From assembly GCA_019424695.1 (NCBI GenBank), contig JAHYZA010000004.1, positions 62,001 through 126,000 of the forward strand: a DNA stretch of 64,000 nt. Reading direction: 5' to 3'. The DNA comes from Oscillospiraceae bacterium. Lineage in GTDB: Bacteria; Bacillota; Clostridia; Oscillospirales; Ruminococcaceae. Position numbers and translations under genes: made by a program. The notes under the pieces are model-generated. The model saw nothing but the letters and a program-made list of their open reading frames with translations. It was not told where the DNA came from and ran no database searches. The stretch's first letter is position 1. Each line of letters begins with the position of its first letter. Shown one piece after another: positions 50,070 through 59,537 of this stretch.

Positions 50070-51805
50070 AGTGTCTTTTCCACCTCCTCCTTGCTCAGCT
50101 GGCTCAGGCAGATCTCCTTATAAACCGGGCAGGTCCTGAGCAGCTCGGCGTGTGGGGCGTCGCCCACCAGGGCACCGTCGTCCAGCACAAGAATGTGGTC
50201 GCCTCGCTGTACACTGGCGGCGCGCTGGGAAACGATAAACACCGTCATACCGCGGGTTTTCTCTTTCAGTGCCTTGCGCAGCGCCGCGTCGGTGGCAAAG
50301 TCCAGCGCCGAAGCGCTGTCATCCAGAATCAGAATTTTAGGTTTGGGAACCAGCGCGCGGGCAATCGTCAAACGCTGGCGCTGCCCGCCGGAAAAATTCC
50401 GTCCGGCGGTCTCCACCGGTTCGTCCAGCATACCGGGTTTGCCGCGTACAAAGTCGGCGGCCTGGGCAATTTCCAGCGCAGCCCAGATTTCCTCGTCGGT
50501 GGCGTTGGGAGCCGCCCAGCGCATGTTGTCGCGGATGGTACCGGTAAACAGCATCGCCTGCTGCGGTACAATGCCGATCAGCCGACGCAGCTGGGCAAAA
50601 CCGTATTCTTTTACGTCGTGTCCGAACAGGCGGACGGTGCCCTCACTAGCATCATAGAAACGCGCGATCAGATCGATCAACGTCGTTTTGCCGCTGCCGG
50701 TACCGCCGATGACACCGATGGTCTGTCCAGATCTGGCCGTAAAACACACATCGGTCAGGCTGGGACCGCCAGCACCGCGGTAGGTAAAGGTCACGTGGTC
50801 AAAGTCCACCGCCGCGCTGCCGTCAACGGCCTCCAGTTCTGCGGAAGCGGGGTCAGGCATGGAGGACCGGGTGTTCAGAATCTCATTCACACGCATGCCG
50901 CTGGCCAGGGCACGGGTCACCGAAATGACAAGGTCTGCCACACGCAGCAGATTGAGGAGGATCTGGCTCATATAGTTGATGAGGGCAATGATCTCTCCCT
51001 GCGTCAGGTTTCCCGCGTTGACCTCACGACCGCCCAACAACAGCAGCGCAATGACTGTCAGGTTGACGACCAGATAGGTCAGCGGATTCATCATGGCAGA
51101 AATGCGTCCCGCCCTGAGCTGGATCGCCTTCAGGTGATCGTTGGTCTCCACGAAAGCAGCCAGTTCATCCGCCTGTCGGGCAAAGGCACGCACCACGCGG
51201 GCGCCTACGTAGTTCTCACGTGTCAACAGGGTGACCCGGTCCAGACCATTCTGTGCCTGGTGGTAAATAGGCACCGTGGAACGCATAATCAGCCAGATGA
51301 TCAGCGAGATTAGAATGGTGGCCAGCACAAAAAGCAGTGTCAGCCGCGGGCTGATGGAAAACGCCATGATCAGCGCCCCCAGCACGATGAACGGCGAGCG
51401 CAGCAGCAGACGCAGTGTCAGGTTGACACCGTTCTGGACCTGGTTGATGTCACTGGTCATCCGGGTGACCAGCGTCGGTGTACCGATGCCATCCAGCTCG
51501 CTGTAGCTCAGCGTATCAATATGGCGGAACAGATCTTTTCGCAGCGCCGTGCCAAACCCCAGCGCAGCCTTGGCAGAAAAATACTGGGCCGTCAGACTGC
51601 AGGTCAGGCCGATCACGGCCAGCAGTACCAACAGCCCACAGCGCTGCCAGATAAAAACCGCATCGGCGTTCTTGATGCCGGTGTCAATGATGCTTGCCAC
51701 CACAAGTGGCACGAACAGTTCAAAACAGGCTTCCAGCATCTTGAACAGCGGCGCCAGCAAGGCTTGCTTTTCATAGCCTTTGATATAGCGCAGCAATTTG
51801 TGCAT
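50066..51805 (-). CDS. ABC exporter half-transporter, degenerate ATP site
   Basis: 579 aa with the same layout. Walker A GGTGSGKTT and signature NFSGGQRQRL are normal, but the residue after Walker B is Asp (ILILDDSASALD) and the H-loop His is Gln (FIVSQRAAS). This is the expected pattern for the non-hydrolysing site of a heterodimer. The start at 51805 has GGGGTGG upstream; a GTG at 51817 is an alternative. First gene of the pair. Confidence 0.9.
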   Translation of the reverse strand: MHKLLRYIKGYEKQALLAPLFKMLEACFELFVPLVVASIIDTGIKNADAVFIWQRCGLLVLLAVIGLTCSLTAQYFSAKAALGFGTALRKDLFRHIDTLSYSELDGIGTPTLVTRMTSDINQVQNGVNLTLRLLLRSPFIVLGALIMAFSISPRLTLLFVLATILISLIIWLIMRSTVPIYHQAQNGLDRVTLLTRENYVGARVVRAFARQADELAAFVETNDHLKAIQLRAGRISAMMNPLTYLVVNLTVIALLLLGGREVNAGNLTQGEIIALINYMSQILLNLLRVADLVISVTRALASGMRVNEILNTRSSMPDPASAELEAVDGSAAVDFDHVTFTYRGAGGPSLTDVCFTARSGQTIGVIGGTGSGKTTLIDLIARFYDASEGTVRLFGHDVKEYGFAQLRRLIGIVPQQAMLFTGTIRDNMRWAAPNATDEEIWAALEIAQAADFVRGKPGMLDEPVETAGRNFSGGQRQRLTIARALVPKPKILILDDSASALDFATDAALRKALKEKTRGMTVFIVSQRAASVQRGDHILVLDDGALVGDAPHAELLRTCPVYKEICLSQLSKEEVEKTL

Positions 51806-51850
51806 TGGTAAAACCACCCCACTTGTTCAACGTTTTGCGTCGTAATTTTT

Positions 51851-51879
51851 AGTATAGCACAGTCCGCTGCATTTGTCAT
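51851..51879 (-). promoter_or_regulatory. Promoter of the ABC exporter pair
   Basis: On the minus strand ATGACA, a 17-bp spacer and TATACT, 46 bp from the first start codon. Confidence 0.6.
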
Positions 51880-51960
51880 TGCAGGATTTGCCCCGATTCG
51901 AGGATTATTTGCGCTGCGAACGCCTATACTTGCTATGAGACCAAAACGGGAGGCACAAGG

Positions 51961-54240
51961 ATGCTGTTTCATTGTTATAAAGGTTTTTCCCGTGCGGCAG
52001 CGCACACGCTGTACACGGCGGTCATACTGGCGGGGCGGCAGGGGTGCGCCGCAGCCGATACCGGCCATCTGCTGCTGGCCATGCTGCAGACAGCCCAGGG
52101 GCCGGCGGCGGACTTTTTGCGCCGGAAACGGGTGACGGAATCGGCCCTGCGTGCCTGTGTGCAGGCGCGCAGCTGCAATGGCCAGCCCCGCAGCCTTGGC
52201 AAGAATGACCTGGCCCCTGAAACGCGCAAGACCATGGAGTTCGCCGTACTGGGCGCCCATGCTGCCAGCACGGCGAAAGCGGAAAACGAACATCTGCTCT
52301 GCGCCATGCTAGAGGACGCCTCCTGCACGGCCAGCGTCTGGCTGGCCTCGCTGGGGATCGAGGTTCCCCAGGCTGCCCGGGAATGCCGACAACTCTCCGG
52401 GCAACTGGTGCTTCCGGCACAGCCGCGGATGGCCACCTCCCGCAGCGGAAAGCCCAGCGAAAAATATGGCCGTGACCTTACACGGCTGGCCCAGGAAGGA
52501 CGCCTTGACCCGGTGCTTTGCCGGGACGCCGAACTGGACCGGATGATCGAGATTCTCTGCCGCCGGCAGAAGAACAATCCCTGCCTGCTGGGGGAACCGG
52601 GCGTCGGCAAAAGCGCGCTGGCGGAAGCGTTGGCCCAGCGTATTGCCTCGGGACAGATCACGCCGTCGCTGCGCAACAAGCGTGTACTGGCGCTGGATAT
52701 GGCATCCATGGTGGCGGGCACCAAATACCGCGGCGATTTTGAGGAGCGGTTCAAAAACCTGCTGGAGGAACTCTACCGCGACAGTTCGACGATTCTGTTT
52801 ATTGATGAAATCCATGTGATCGCCGGGGCAGGTGCAGCAGAAGGTGCCATTGACGCGGCGAGTATTCTCAAGCCGATGCTGGCCCGGGGGGAGATCCAGC
52901 TGATCGGGGCGACCACAGTGGAAGAGTACCGAAAAACGATTCAAAAGGATTCGGCGCTGGAACGGCGTTTCGGAAAAGTGATGGTGGAGGAACCAAGCCC
53001 GGCCGATGCAGAAACCATTCTGCGCGGGCTGATGCCCCGGTACGAGCGGTATCACGGCATTTCCATTCCACCGGAGGCCATCCATGCAGCGGTGGAACTC
53101 AGCGTGCGCTATCTTCCCGGTCGCTATCTGCCCGATAAAGCCATCGACCTGTTGGATGAAGCGGCGGCTTCGGTGCGGATCGCCTGTGCCGAAGGAGCTG
53201 TAAAGCAGAGAACTTTACAGGCGTCCGATGTGGCAAAGGTGGTCAGCAAAGCCAGCGGCGTGCCAGTGGAACGGGTAGGCGAGGCCGAGCGGGAGCGGCT
53301 GGCCAATCTCGAAAGCCGGCTGGCTGCGGAGGTCATCGGTCAGCCCAAAGCCGTGGCTGCGGTGGCGGCCGCTATCCGTCGCAGCCGCACCGGCCTGCGG
53401 GAAAGCGGCCGTCCCATCGGGGCAATGTTGTTTCTGGGGCCTACCGGCGTGGGGAAAACGCAGTTGGCCCGCACGCTGGCCAAGTGTTGGTTCGGCAGCG
53501 AAAAAGCTCTGCTGCGTTTTGACATGTCGGAATATATGGAACGCCATACCGTTGCCCGGTTGCTGGGGGCGCCACCGGGCTATGTGGGGCACGATGAGGG
53601 CGGTCAGCTCACGGAAGCCGTGCGCCGTCGTCCTTACAGTGTGGTTCTGTTTGATGAAATCGAGAAAGCACATGGAGATATCCAGAATCTGTTGCTGCAA
53701 ATTCTCGAAGACGGCAGCCTGACCGATTCCCAGGGCCGCAAGGCGGATTTTTCCAATACAATTATCCTGCTGACTTCCAATCTGGGGGCCCGCTGTCTCA
53801 GTGGTCAGACCTCACCCATGGGATTTGGCGCGGCAGGCAGTGAAACCGCCCGGCGCGGCAAACAAGCCATTCAGGAGGCCAAGGAGTTTTTCCGTCCGGA
53901 ACTGATGGGCCGCCTTGACGAAACGGTGCTGTTTGAACCGCTGGGACCTCAACAACTGGCGGCCATCGCCGACCGTCTTTTATGCGAACTGGAAGAGAGG
54001 GCGGCACACCAGGGGTATACACTGCACCATACAGCCGCGGCAGCCCGCTGCCTGGCAGGGGATACCGTTCCACCCTATGGGGCACGGGAACTGCGCCGCA
54101 CCGTCAGCCGTGCGGTGGAGCAGGCGTTGGCTGACCGCATCGCGTCCGGAACGGCCCACGCAGGCAGTGTCTATACGGCAGATGCTGCGCCGGACGGTAC
54201 GATCATACTGCAGGAAACCGATCTGGCCGCTTGCGTATAA
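51961..54240 (+). CDS. ClpC/ClpA-like AAA+ unfoldase without middle domain
   Basis: 759 aa. Two Clp_N repeats (about 1-150), AAA-1 with GEPGVGKSALAEAL and ILFIDEIH, AAA-2 with GPTGVGKTQLARTL and VVLFDEIEKAH, and the C-terminal small domain. The coiled-coil M domain of ClpC/ClpB is absent: AAA-1 runs directly into the AAA-2 linker near residue 430. SPMGFGAAG after TSNLGA is at the position of the ClpP-binding IGF/VGF loop, so it probably feeds ClpP, encoded elsewhere. No clear CtsR operator was seen upstream. Confidence 0.88.
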   Translation: MLFHCYKGFSRAAAHTLYTAVILAGRQGCAAADTGHLLLAMLQTAQGPAADFLRRKRVTESALRACVQARSCNGQPRSLGKNDLAPETRKTMEFAVLGAHAASTAKAENEHLLCAMLEDASCTASVWLASLGIEVPQAARECRQLSGQLVLPAQPRMATSRSGKPSEKYGRDLTRLAQEGRLDPVLCRDAELDRMIEILCRRQKNNPCLLGEPGVGKSALAEALAQRIASGQITPSLRNKRVLALDMASMVAGTKYRGDFEERFKNLLEELYRDSSTILFIDEIHVIAGAGAAEGAIDAASILKPMLARGEIQLIGATTVEEYRKTIQKDSALERRFGKVMVEEPSPADAETILRGLMPRYERYHGISIPPEAIHAAVELSVRYLPGRYLPDKAIDLLDEAAASVRIACAEGAVKQRTLQASDVAKVVSKASGVPVERVGEAERERLANLESRLAAEVIGQPKAVAAVAAAIRRSRTGLRESGRPIGAMLFLGPTGVGKTQLARTLAKCWFGSEKALLRFDMSEYMERHTVARLLGAPPGYVGHDEGGQLTEAVRRRPYSVVLFDEIEKAHGDIQNLLLQILEDGSLTDSQGRKADFSNTIILLTSNLGARCLSGQTSPMGFGAAGSETARRGKQAIQEAKEFFRPELMGRLDETVLFEPLGPQQLAAIADRLLCELEERAAHQGYTLHHTAAAARCLAGDTVPPYGARELRRTVSRAVEQALADRIASGTAHAGSVYTADAAPDGTIILQETDLAACV

Positions 54241-54251
54241 ACACACAAAGC

Positions 54252-54285
54252 AAAAGCCGTCCGGAAAGCACGCCGGACGGCTTTT
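54252..54285 (+). terminator. Bidirectional terminator
   Basis: AAAAGCCGTCCGG / CCGGACGGCTTTT stem with 8-nt loop between the Clp gene and the convergent hydrogenase gene. Confidence 0.85.
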
Positions 54286-54301
54286 GGTATTTATGGACAA
54301 A

Positions 54302-56059
54302 TCACTGCGGGCTTTGCGGCATCTCCCAACCGCTGTGGTCGGTATGGAGCCATGCTTCGGCACGTTCGCTGCCGGGTTCGCCCAGTGCATCCCGATACAG
54401 CGCCTGCACTTCGGGGTTTTCGTGACTGAAGCGCAGGGTGCTGCACTGATCCAGCGCATACAAACGCTGGCCGCGCACTGCTGCACGTTCCTCGTCATCC
54501 AGATTCTGGGGCTGCCCTCCGCCACCTGCACAACCGCCGGGGCAGGCCATCACTTCCACAAAGTCATAATGCACCTTCCCCGCAGCAATGGCATCCATCA
54601 GGCGACGGGTATTGCCCAGTCCGCTGACGACGGCTGTGTGCACGATGGCACCGCCGCCCAAGTCAAATTCGGCTTCGGTCCACCCCTGGGTGAAGGCTTT
54701 GCCGCGCACGGCGGTGAAAGCGTTTGCCTTGGGATTCTTACCGTTGACCAGATAATAGGCACTGCGCAGGGCCGCTTCCATCACACCGCCCGTCGTGCCG
54801 AAAATGACGCCGGCGCCGGTGTAAGTACCCAGCGGGGAATCAAAGGCTTCCTCGGGCAGCGTTTCGGGATGAAGCCGCTCGGCACGGATCATCCGCACCA
54901 ATTCACGGGTGGTCAGGACCAGGTCCACATCCGGCCCGGCCTCGGTGTGCATGGTCGGAAGATCACACTCCTGCTTTTTGGCGATGCAGGGCATGATGGA
55001 AACACAATAGAGTTTGTCGGGCGATACCCCCAGCTTCTGCGCAAAGTAATTCTTGGTCACAGCGCCGAACATCTGTTGGGGGCTCTTGGCCGTCGAAAGC
55101 CGATCGGTCCATTGGGGATAATGGCTTTTGAGGTACCTCACCCAACCGGGGCAGCAGCTGGTGAACATGGGCAGTTCACGGGTCTCGCCCGCCTGATACC
55201 GATGCAAGAATTCGGTGCCTTCCTCCATGATCGTCAGGTCGGCACTGAAAGAAGTATCAAATACGTAGTCGAATCCCAGCCGGCGCAGCGCCGCTGCCAT
55301 GCGATGCACGGTGGCCTGCTCCGGTTTCAGCCCCAGATTTTCCCCCCAGGCTGTACGCACAGCGGGGGCTATCTGGACGACCGTAATTTTTTCGGGGTCC
55401 GCAATGGCATCAAAGGCGCGCTGGGTGTCGTTGCGTTCCCGCAGGGCCCCGGTGGGGCAGTGGGTAATGCACTGGCCGCACAAAGCACAGTCGCTCTCCT
55501 TGATGCGGCGGTTGCCGCTCACGTCCACGCGGGTGCGGCTGCCGGTACCGGACAGGTCCCACACGTGTACTCCCTGGACCTTGTCGCATACCTGGATGCA
55601 GCGCATACACTTGATACACTTGTTGGTGTCACGATACAGGGGAAAATCCCGCGGCCATTGCGCCCGGGCGCCGGTCACCAGATCAGCGGGGTAGGGGTTT
55701 TCCAGAATTCCAAGGTCGTTGGCCACGTTCTGCAGATGGCAGTTACCGCTGCGCAGACAGGTGGCACAGTGACAGTCGTGCTGGCTGAGGATCAATTCCA
55801 CATTGATGCGGCGGGTGCGGCGTACCCGGTCGGTGTTGGTGCGGATAGATATGCCTTCAAACACCGGATTGTTGCAGCTGGGCACCAGATTGCGCTCGCC
55901 CTCGACTTCCACACAGCAGACGCGGCAGGCACCGATCTCGTTAAGTTCTTTCAGATAGCACAGATGGGGAATATCTACCCCGGCGGCCTTGGCGGCATTC
56001 AGGATGGTGGTGCCCTCCGGTACCTGGACGGCCACGCCGTTGACAGTTACGTTTACCAT
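54302..56059 (-). CDS. [FeFe] hydrogenase catalytic subunit
   Basis: 585 aa. N-terminal [2Fe-2S] domain (CYLKELNEIGACRVCCVEVE), His-Cys3 [4Fe-4S] site (SQHDCHCATCLRSGNCH), two [4Fe-4S] ferredoxin clusters (CIKCMRCIQVC, CALCGQCITHCP) and the H-cluster domain. All three H-cluster motifs are intact: TSCCPGW, MPCIAKK and EVMACPGGCAGGGGQP. It can reduce protons or oxidise H2 in the cytoplasm. The start at 56059 lies inside the upstream partner gene (7-nt overlap), indicating a complex. A GTG further upstream (56107) is less likely. Confidence 0.95.
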   Translation of the reverse strand: MVNVTVNGVAVQVPEGTTILNAAKAAGVDIPHLCYLKELNEIGACRVCCVEVEGERNLVPSCNNPVFEGISIRTNTDRVRRTRRINVELILSQHDCHCATCLRSGNCHLQNVANDLGILENPYPADLVTGARAQWPRDFPLYRDTNKCIKCMRCIQVCDKVQGVHVWDLSGTGSRTRVDVSGNRRIKESDCALCGQCITHCPTGALRERNDTQRAFDAIADPEKITVVQIAPAVRTAWGENLGLKPEQATVHRMAAALRRLGFDYVFDTSFSADLTIMEEGTEFLHRYQAGETRELPMFTSCCPGWVRYLKSHYPQWTDRLSTAKSPQQMFGAVTKNYFAQKLGVSPDKLYCVSIMPCIAKKQECDLPTMHTEAGPDVDLVLTTRELVRMIRAERLHPETLPEEAFDSPLGTYTGAGVIFGTTGGVMEAALRSAYYLVNGKNPKANAFTAVRGKAFTQGWTEAEFDLGGGAIVHTAVVSGLGNTRRLMDAIAAGKVHYDFVEVMACPGGCAGGGGQPQNLDDEERAAVRGQRLYALDQCSTLRFSHENPEVQALYRDALGEPGSERAEAWLHTDHSGWEMPQSPQ

Positions 56060-57888
56060 TGCGTCGTCCTCCCTCCCTTGAAAATACCATAACCGAAGTG
56101 ATCGCACCGCAGGCAGCGGCTGGCTTCCTGCATGGCTTCTTCCTCGGTCATACCGCAGCTGGCCAGTTCAAAGTCACACCGGGCCTCCAGAGCGTTGCGG
56201 CTCTTCAGCTGAATCCGCCCGCAGGGCGGCGTGTTGGACAGCTTGGCCGGCGGTATTTTGACCGCGGTGCCGATGGTGTGGGAATACCCCAAAAAGCTGT
56301 CGATGTTGGCCGCACTGACTTTGCCGGCAGCGACCGCACGGATAACGGTAGCTGGACCGGTCACATCGTCACCGCCCGCGAATACGTTGGGGGTTCCGGG
56401 TACATAGCCGGACAGATCCGCTTTCAGGGCACCATGGCTGGTACCGATGCCGACTTTTTCAAATTCGTCGGATTCAATGCGCTGCCCGATGGCAATGATC
56501 AGATAGTCGCAGGGGATGCGGAATTTCTTCTGCTGGGCATCCCGCGGAGCAGGGCGGCCGTCACGGCCATAGCCGCCGATGATCTGCGGGCGGGTCCACA
56601 ACGCGCTGACTTCGCCGTTCTCGTTGGCTTCAATGTGGTCCGGCGCCTGCAGCGGCAGAATCTGGCAGCCCTCCGCCATGGCATCCTCAATTTCTTCGGG
56701 CAGGGCGGTCATGTCGTCCACCCGGCGGCGGTAGACGCAGGTCACGCTTTCCGCCCCCAGGCGGATGGAGGTCCGGGTGGCATCCATGCTGACATTGCCG
56801 CCGCCGATGACCACAATGCGCTTGCCGGTGAAATCCGGGGCGTGTCCCTCCCCACAGCTGCGCAAAAATTCTACAGCAGACAGCACGTTTTTGCTGTCCT
56901 CGCCCTCCAGGCCCAGCTTTTTGTCGGCGTGGGCGCCGATGGCGATGTACAGGGCATCGTACTCGTTTTGCAGGTCGGAAAGCTGAATCTCTTTCCCTAC
57001 ACAAACGCCGGTTTTCACTTCAATGCCGGTGGCCAGAATGTAATCAATGTCACGCTGCAGCACTTCCGGCGGCAAACGATAGTCGGGAATGCCGTACCGC
57101 AGCATACCGCCCAGTTTCTCCCGCTGCTCAAATACCGTGATGCCGTGGCCCATCAGCCGCAGATAATACGCCGCTGTCAGGCCGCTGGGACCGCCGCCGA
57201 TAATCGCCACCCGCTTGCCGGTACTCTCCGCCGGGGCAGGGGGCTTCTGGTCGCCCGCGTGGTCAGCTGCATAGCGCTTGAGACCACAGATATTCACAGC
57301 ATCGTCCACCAGACGGCGACGGCACTGGCGCTCGCAGGGGTGCTCGCAGACATAAGCGCAGGCGTTAGGGAAAGGGTTATCCTTGCGGATAAGGTCCATG
57401 GCAGCGTCATACTGTCCCTCCCGCACCAGCGCGATATAGCCCGGGATGTCCACATGGGCCGGGCAGACTGTCACACAGGGCACCGGTTGTTTCAAAGAAC
57501 AAATGCAGCGCCCATAGTGGGCGTGCTCCTCGTAATCCTCGCGGAATCCACGCACGCCCTGCAGCACCATGGCGGCGGCTTCGTACCCGATGGCACAGTC
57601 CGCCGAATCCACAATGGCGGCAGCCGTCTGTTCAATCAGATCGATGGTGCCCTCCGGGGCTGTCTGGTCCAGCACACTTTCCAGCAGGGTCTCCAGCTGG
57701 GAAAGTCCGATGCGGCAGGGAACACACTTGCCGCAGGTCTGCGCATGGCACAGGCGCAAAAAATTCAGCGCCATATCCACCGGACACAGCCCGGGCGGAT
57801 TGGCGGCGATACGGTGGCCCATATCACGGCAGAGATCCTGAACGACCTGCTGCGCGCGATCCGGCGTTTCAATAGAAAGTCGTATCAT
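56053..57888 (-). CDS. NuoF-domain/GltD-like flavoprotein, hydrogenase partner
   Basis: 611 aa fusion. Residues ~1-130 resemble the C-terminal Fe-S region of NuoF (CGKCVPCRIG with a later Cys) without its FMN/NADH part. The rest is a GltD-like domain: Cys cluster CICSLKQPVPCVTVCPAHVD, FAD site IIGGGPSGLTAAYYL, NAD(P) site VVIGGGNVSMDATR, and TPNVFAGGDDVTGP. A last Cys pair is in SRCLRCDHFG. It likely links NAD(P)H to the hydrogenase; whether electron bifurcation occurs is unknown. Start has GGAGGAAAA upstream. Confidence 0.85.
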   Translation of the reverse strand: MIRLSIETPDRAQQVVQDLCRDMGHRIAANPPGLCPVDMALNFLRLCHAQTCGKCVPCRIGLSQLETLLESVLDQTAPEGTIDLIEQTAAAIVDSADCAIGYEAAAMVLQGVRGFREDYEEHAHYGRCICSLKQPVPCVTVCPAHVDIPGYIALVREGQYDAAMDLIRKDNPFPNACAYVCEHPCERQCRRRLVDDAVNICGLKRYAADHAGDQKPPAPAESTGKRVAIIGGGPSGLTAAYYLRLMGHGITVFEQREKLGGMLRYGIPDYRLPPEVLQRDIDYILATGIEVKTGVCVGKEIQLSDLQNEYDALYIAIGAHADKKLGLEGEDSKNVLSAVEFLRSCGEGHAPDFTGKRIVVIGGGNVSMDATRTSIRLGAESVTCVYRRRVDDMTALPEEIEDAMAEGCQILPLQAPDHIEANENGEVSALWTRPQIIGGYGRDGRPAPRDAQQKKFRIPCDYLIIAIGQRIESDEFEKVGIGTSHGALKADLSGYVPGTPNVFAGGDDVTGPATVIRAVAAGKVSAANIDSFLGYSHTIGTAVKIPPAKLSNTPPCGRIQLKSRNALEARCDFELASCGMTEEEAMQEASRCLRCDHFGYGIFKGGRTTQW

Positions 57889-57929
57889 AGGTGCATTTTC
57901 CTCCGTTTGTTTCGGTTCATTTGTATTCT

Positions 57930-57958
57930 ATTATACGGGCTCACCTATGACAATTCAA
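57930..57958 (-). promoter_or_regulatory. Promoter of the hydrogenase operon
   Basis: On the minus strand TTGAAT, a 17-bp spacer and TATAAT, 42 bp upstream of the first start codon. Confidence 0.7.
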
Positions 57959-58023
57959 TAACAAATTATAAACTTGTTGTGAATTACTGTACAAAACGAT
58001 GAATTTGGTAAAAATCAACACAA

Positions 58024-58059
58024 AATAAAAAGCGTGCCGGAAAATCTTCCTGCACGCTT
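58024..58059 (-). terminator. Terminator of pyrBI
   Basis: Minus-strand stem AAGCGTGC / GCACGCTT with inner GGAA/TTCC pairing and a T-rich tail, 17 bp after the pyrI stop. Confidence 0.8.
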
Positions 58060-58075
58060 GAAATGTGTATGAAAA

Positions 58076-58504
58076 TTACGGTTTTACGCGGAATTCCTGC
58101 TCGCAGTACACGCAGCGGTACCGTCCGCTGGGGGTCAGGGTAAAGATGTGGTCGCAGCCTTCCTCAATGGAGGTCACGCAGCGGGGGTTGGTGCATTTGA
58201 TCACATTCACCAGGCGCTGCGGCTGCTTGGGACGGATCTTGTTGACAATATGCCCGTTTTCGATCACGGTGATCGTGATTTTGGGGTCCAGATACCCCAG
58301 AATATCAAAGTTCAGCTTGCTGACATTGCCCTCGATTTTGATGATGTCTTTTTTGCCGCTCTTCTGGCTGCGGACGTTCTGCAGCAGGGCCACGCTGGCG
58401 TCGTGCAGCTTTTCCAGTTCCATCATATGGTACAGACCCAGGCCGGTACCGGCGGTAATGTGGTCGATGACCACGCCGTTCAGAATCTCATCAACCGTTA
58501 ACAT
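58076..58504 (-). CDS. pyrI: Aspartate carbamoyltransferase regulatory subunit
   Basis: 142-aa allosteric subunit of ATCase. The N-terminal nucleotide-binding domain includes VVIDHITAGTGLGLYHMM-type sequence; the zinc domain has CTNPRC and CVYC as its two Cys pairs. The start at 58504 overlaps the pyrB end by 14 nt with GGGAGG upstream, so the subunits are coupled. Presence of PyrI implies an E. coli-like holoenzyme feedback-controlled by nucleotides. Confidence 0.95.
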   Translation of the reverse strand: MLTVDEILNGVVIDHITAGTGLGLYHMMELEKLHDASVALLQNVRSQKSGKKDIIKIEGNVSKLNFDILGYLDPKITITVIENGHIVNKIRPKQPQRLVNVIKCTNPRCVTSIEEGCDHIFTLTPSGRYRCVYCEQEFRVKP

Positions 58505-59444
58505 CAAAAGCAACCTCCCCGGTTTTGGGGTCTGCAAGACCCAGCAGCGTCATAATCAAGGCCATGCGCATATATACGCCGTTCTGTGCCTGCTCAAAAT
58601 AGGCAGCGCGCGGATCGTCATCCACATCCAGCGTGATCTCGTTGACACGGGGCAGCGGATGCAGTACCGCCATGTCAGCGGGGGCCAGCGCCAGTTTGTC
58701 CTTGGTCAGAATGTAGCTGTTCTTCAGGCGGATGTAGTCCTCCTCGTTGAAGAAGCGCTCCTGCTGTACACGGGTCATGTACAGGATGTCCAGCTCCGGC
58801 AGGGATTCCTCCAGATTGCGGGTCTCCACGTAGTCGATGCCGTTGGGGGTCAGGATCTCGCTGATGATGTAATCCGGCACACGCAGTTCTTCGGGCGAGA
58901 TCAGCACGAACCGCATACCCGGCAGACGGGACAGGCTCTTGATCAGGCTGTGCACGGTGCGGCCGAACTTCAGGTCGCCGCAGAAACCGATGGTCAGGTT
59001 GTCCAGACGGCCCTTGCGGCGGCGAATGGTCATCATATCCAGCAGCGTCTGGGTAGGGTGGCTGTGACCGCCGTCACCGGCATTGATGACCGGGATGCGG
59101 CTGTAGCGGGCCGCGCGCAGCGGGGCGCCCTCTTTGGGGTGACGCATGGCGGCAATGTCGGCATAGCAGCTGATGATCCGGATGGTATCGGCAACGGTCT
59201 CACCCTTGGAGGCACTGGAAACGCCAGCATCCGGGAACCCCAGTACCTGACCGCCCAGGTTGAGCATGGCAGCCTCAAAGGAAAGGCGGGTGCGGGTGCT
59301 CGGCTCATAGAACAGCGTCGCCAGACGCTTGCGGTAGGCCACATCCTTGTATGCGGCCGGGTCGTCGTGGATACGGTCAGCCAGATCCATCAGGCGAAGG
59401 GTTTCTTCCAGCGTAAAGTCCGCCGGATCGATCAAATGTCTCAT
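58491..59444 (-). CDS. pyrB: Aspartate carbamoyltransferase catalytic subunit
   Basis: 317 aa; condenses carbamoyl phosphate and aspartate. Carbamoyl-phosphate loop STRTRLSFEAAMLNLGG, the HPTQTLLDMMT motif and LPRVNEITLDVDDDPRA are clear. It supplies the step missing between carAB and pyrC of the main operon about 50 kb away. The ATG at 59444 is chosen because AAAGGGG is 8 nt upstream; an ATG two codons earlier is too close. Confidence 0.96.
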   Translation of the reverse strand: MRHLIDPADFTLEETLRLMDLADRIHDDPAAYKDVAYRKRLATLFYEPSTRTRLSFEAAMLNLGGQVLGFPDAGVSSASKGETVADTIRIISCYADIAAMRHPKEGAPLRAARYSRIPVINAGDGGHSHPTQTLLDMMTIRRRKGRLDNLTIGFCGDLKFGRTVHSLIKSLSRLPGMRFVLISPEELRVPDYIISEILTPNGIDYVETRNLEESLPELDILYMTRVQQERFFNEEDYIRLKNSYILTKDKLALAPADMAVLHPLPRVNEITLDVDDDPRAAYFEQAQNGVYMRMALIMTLLGLADPKTGEVAFDVNG

Positions 59445-59537
59445 ACACATTCCCCTTTAAACTCTATTTATCTCATGGAGCCTGGGTCCCCCCGGAAAGG
59501 GAACCGCAGCACCCTATGACAGAAGTGGTAAGCACCG

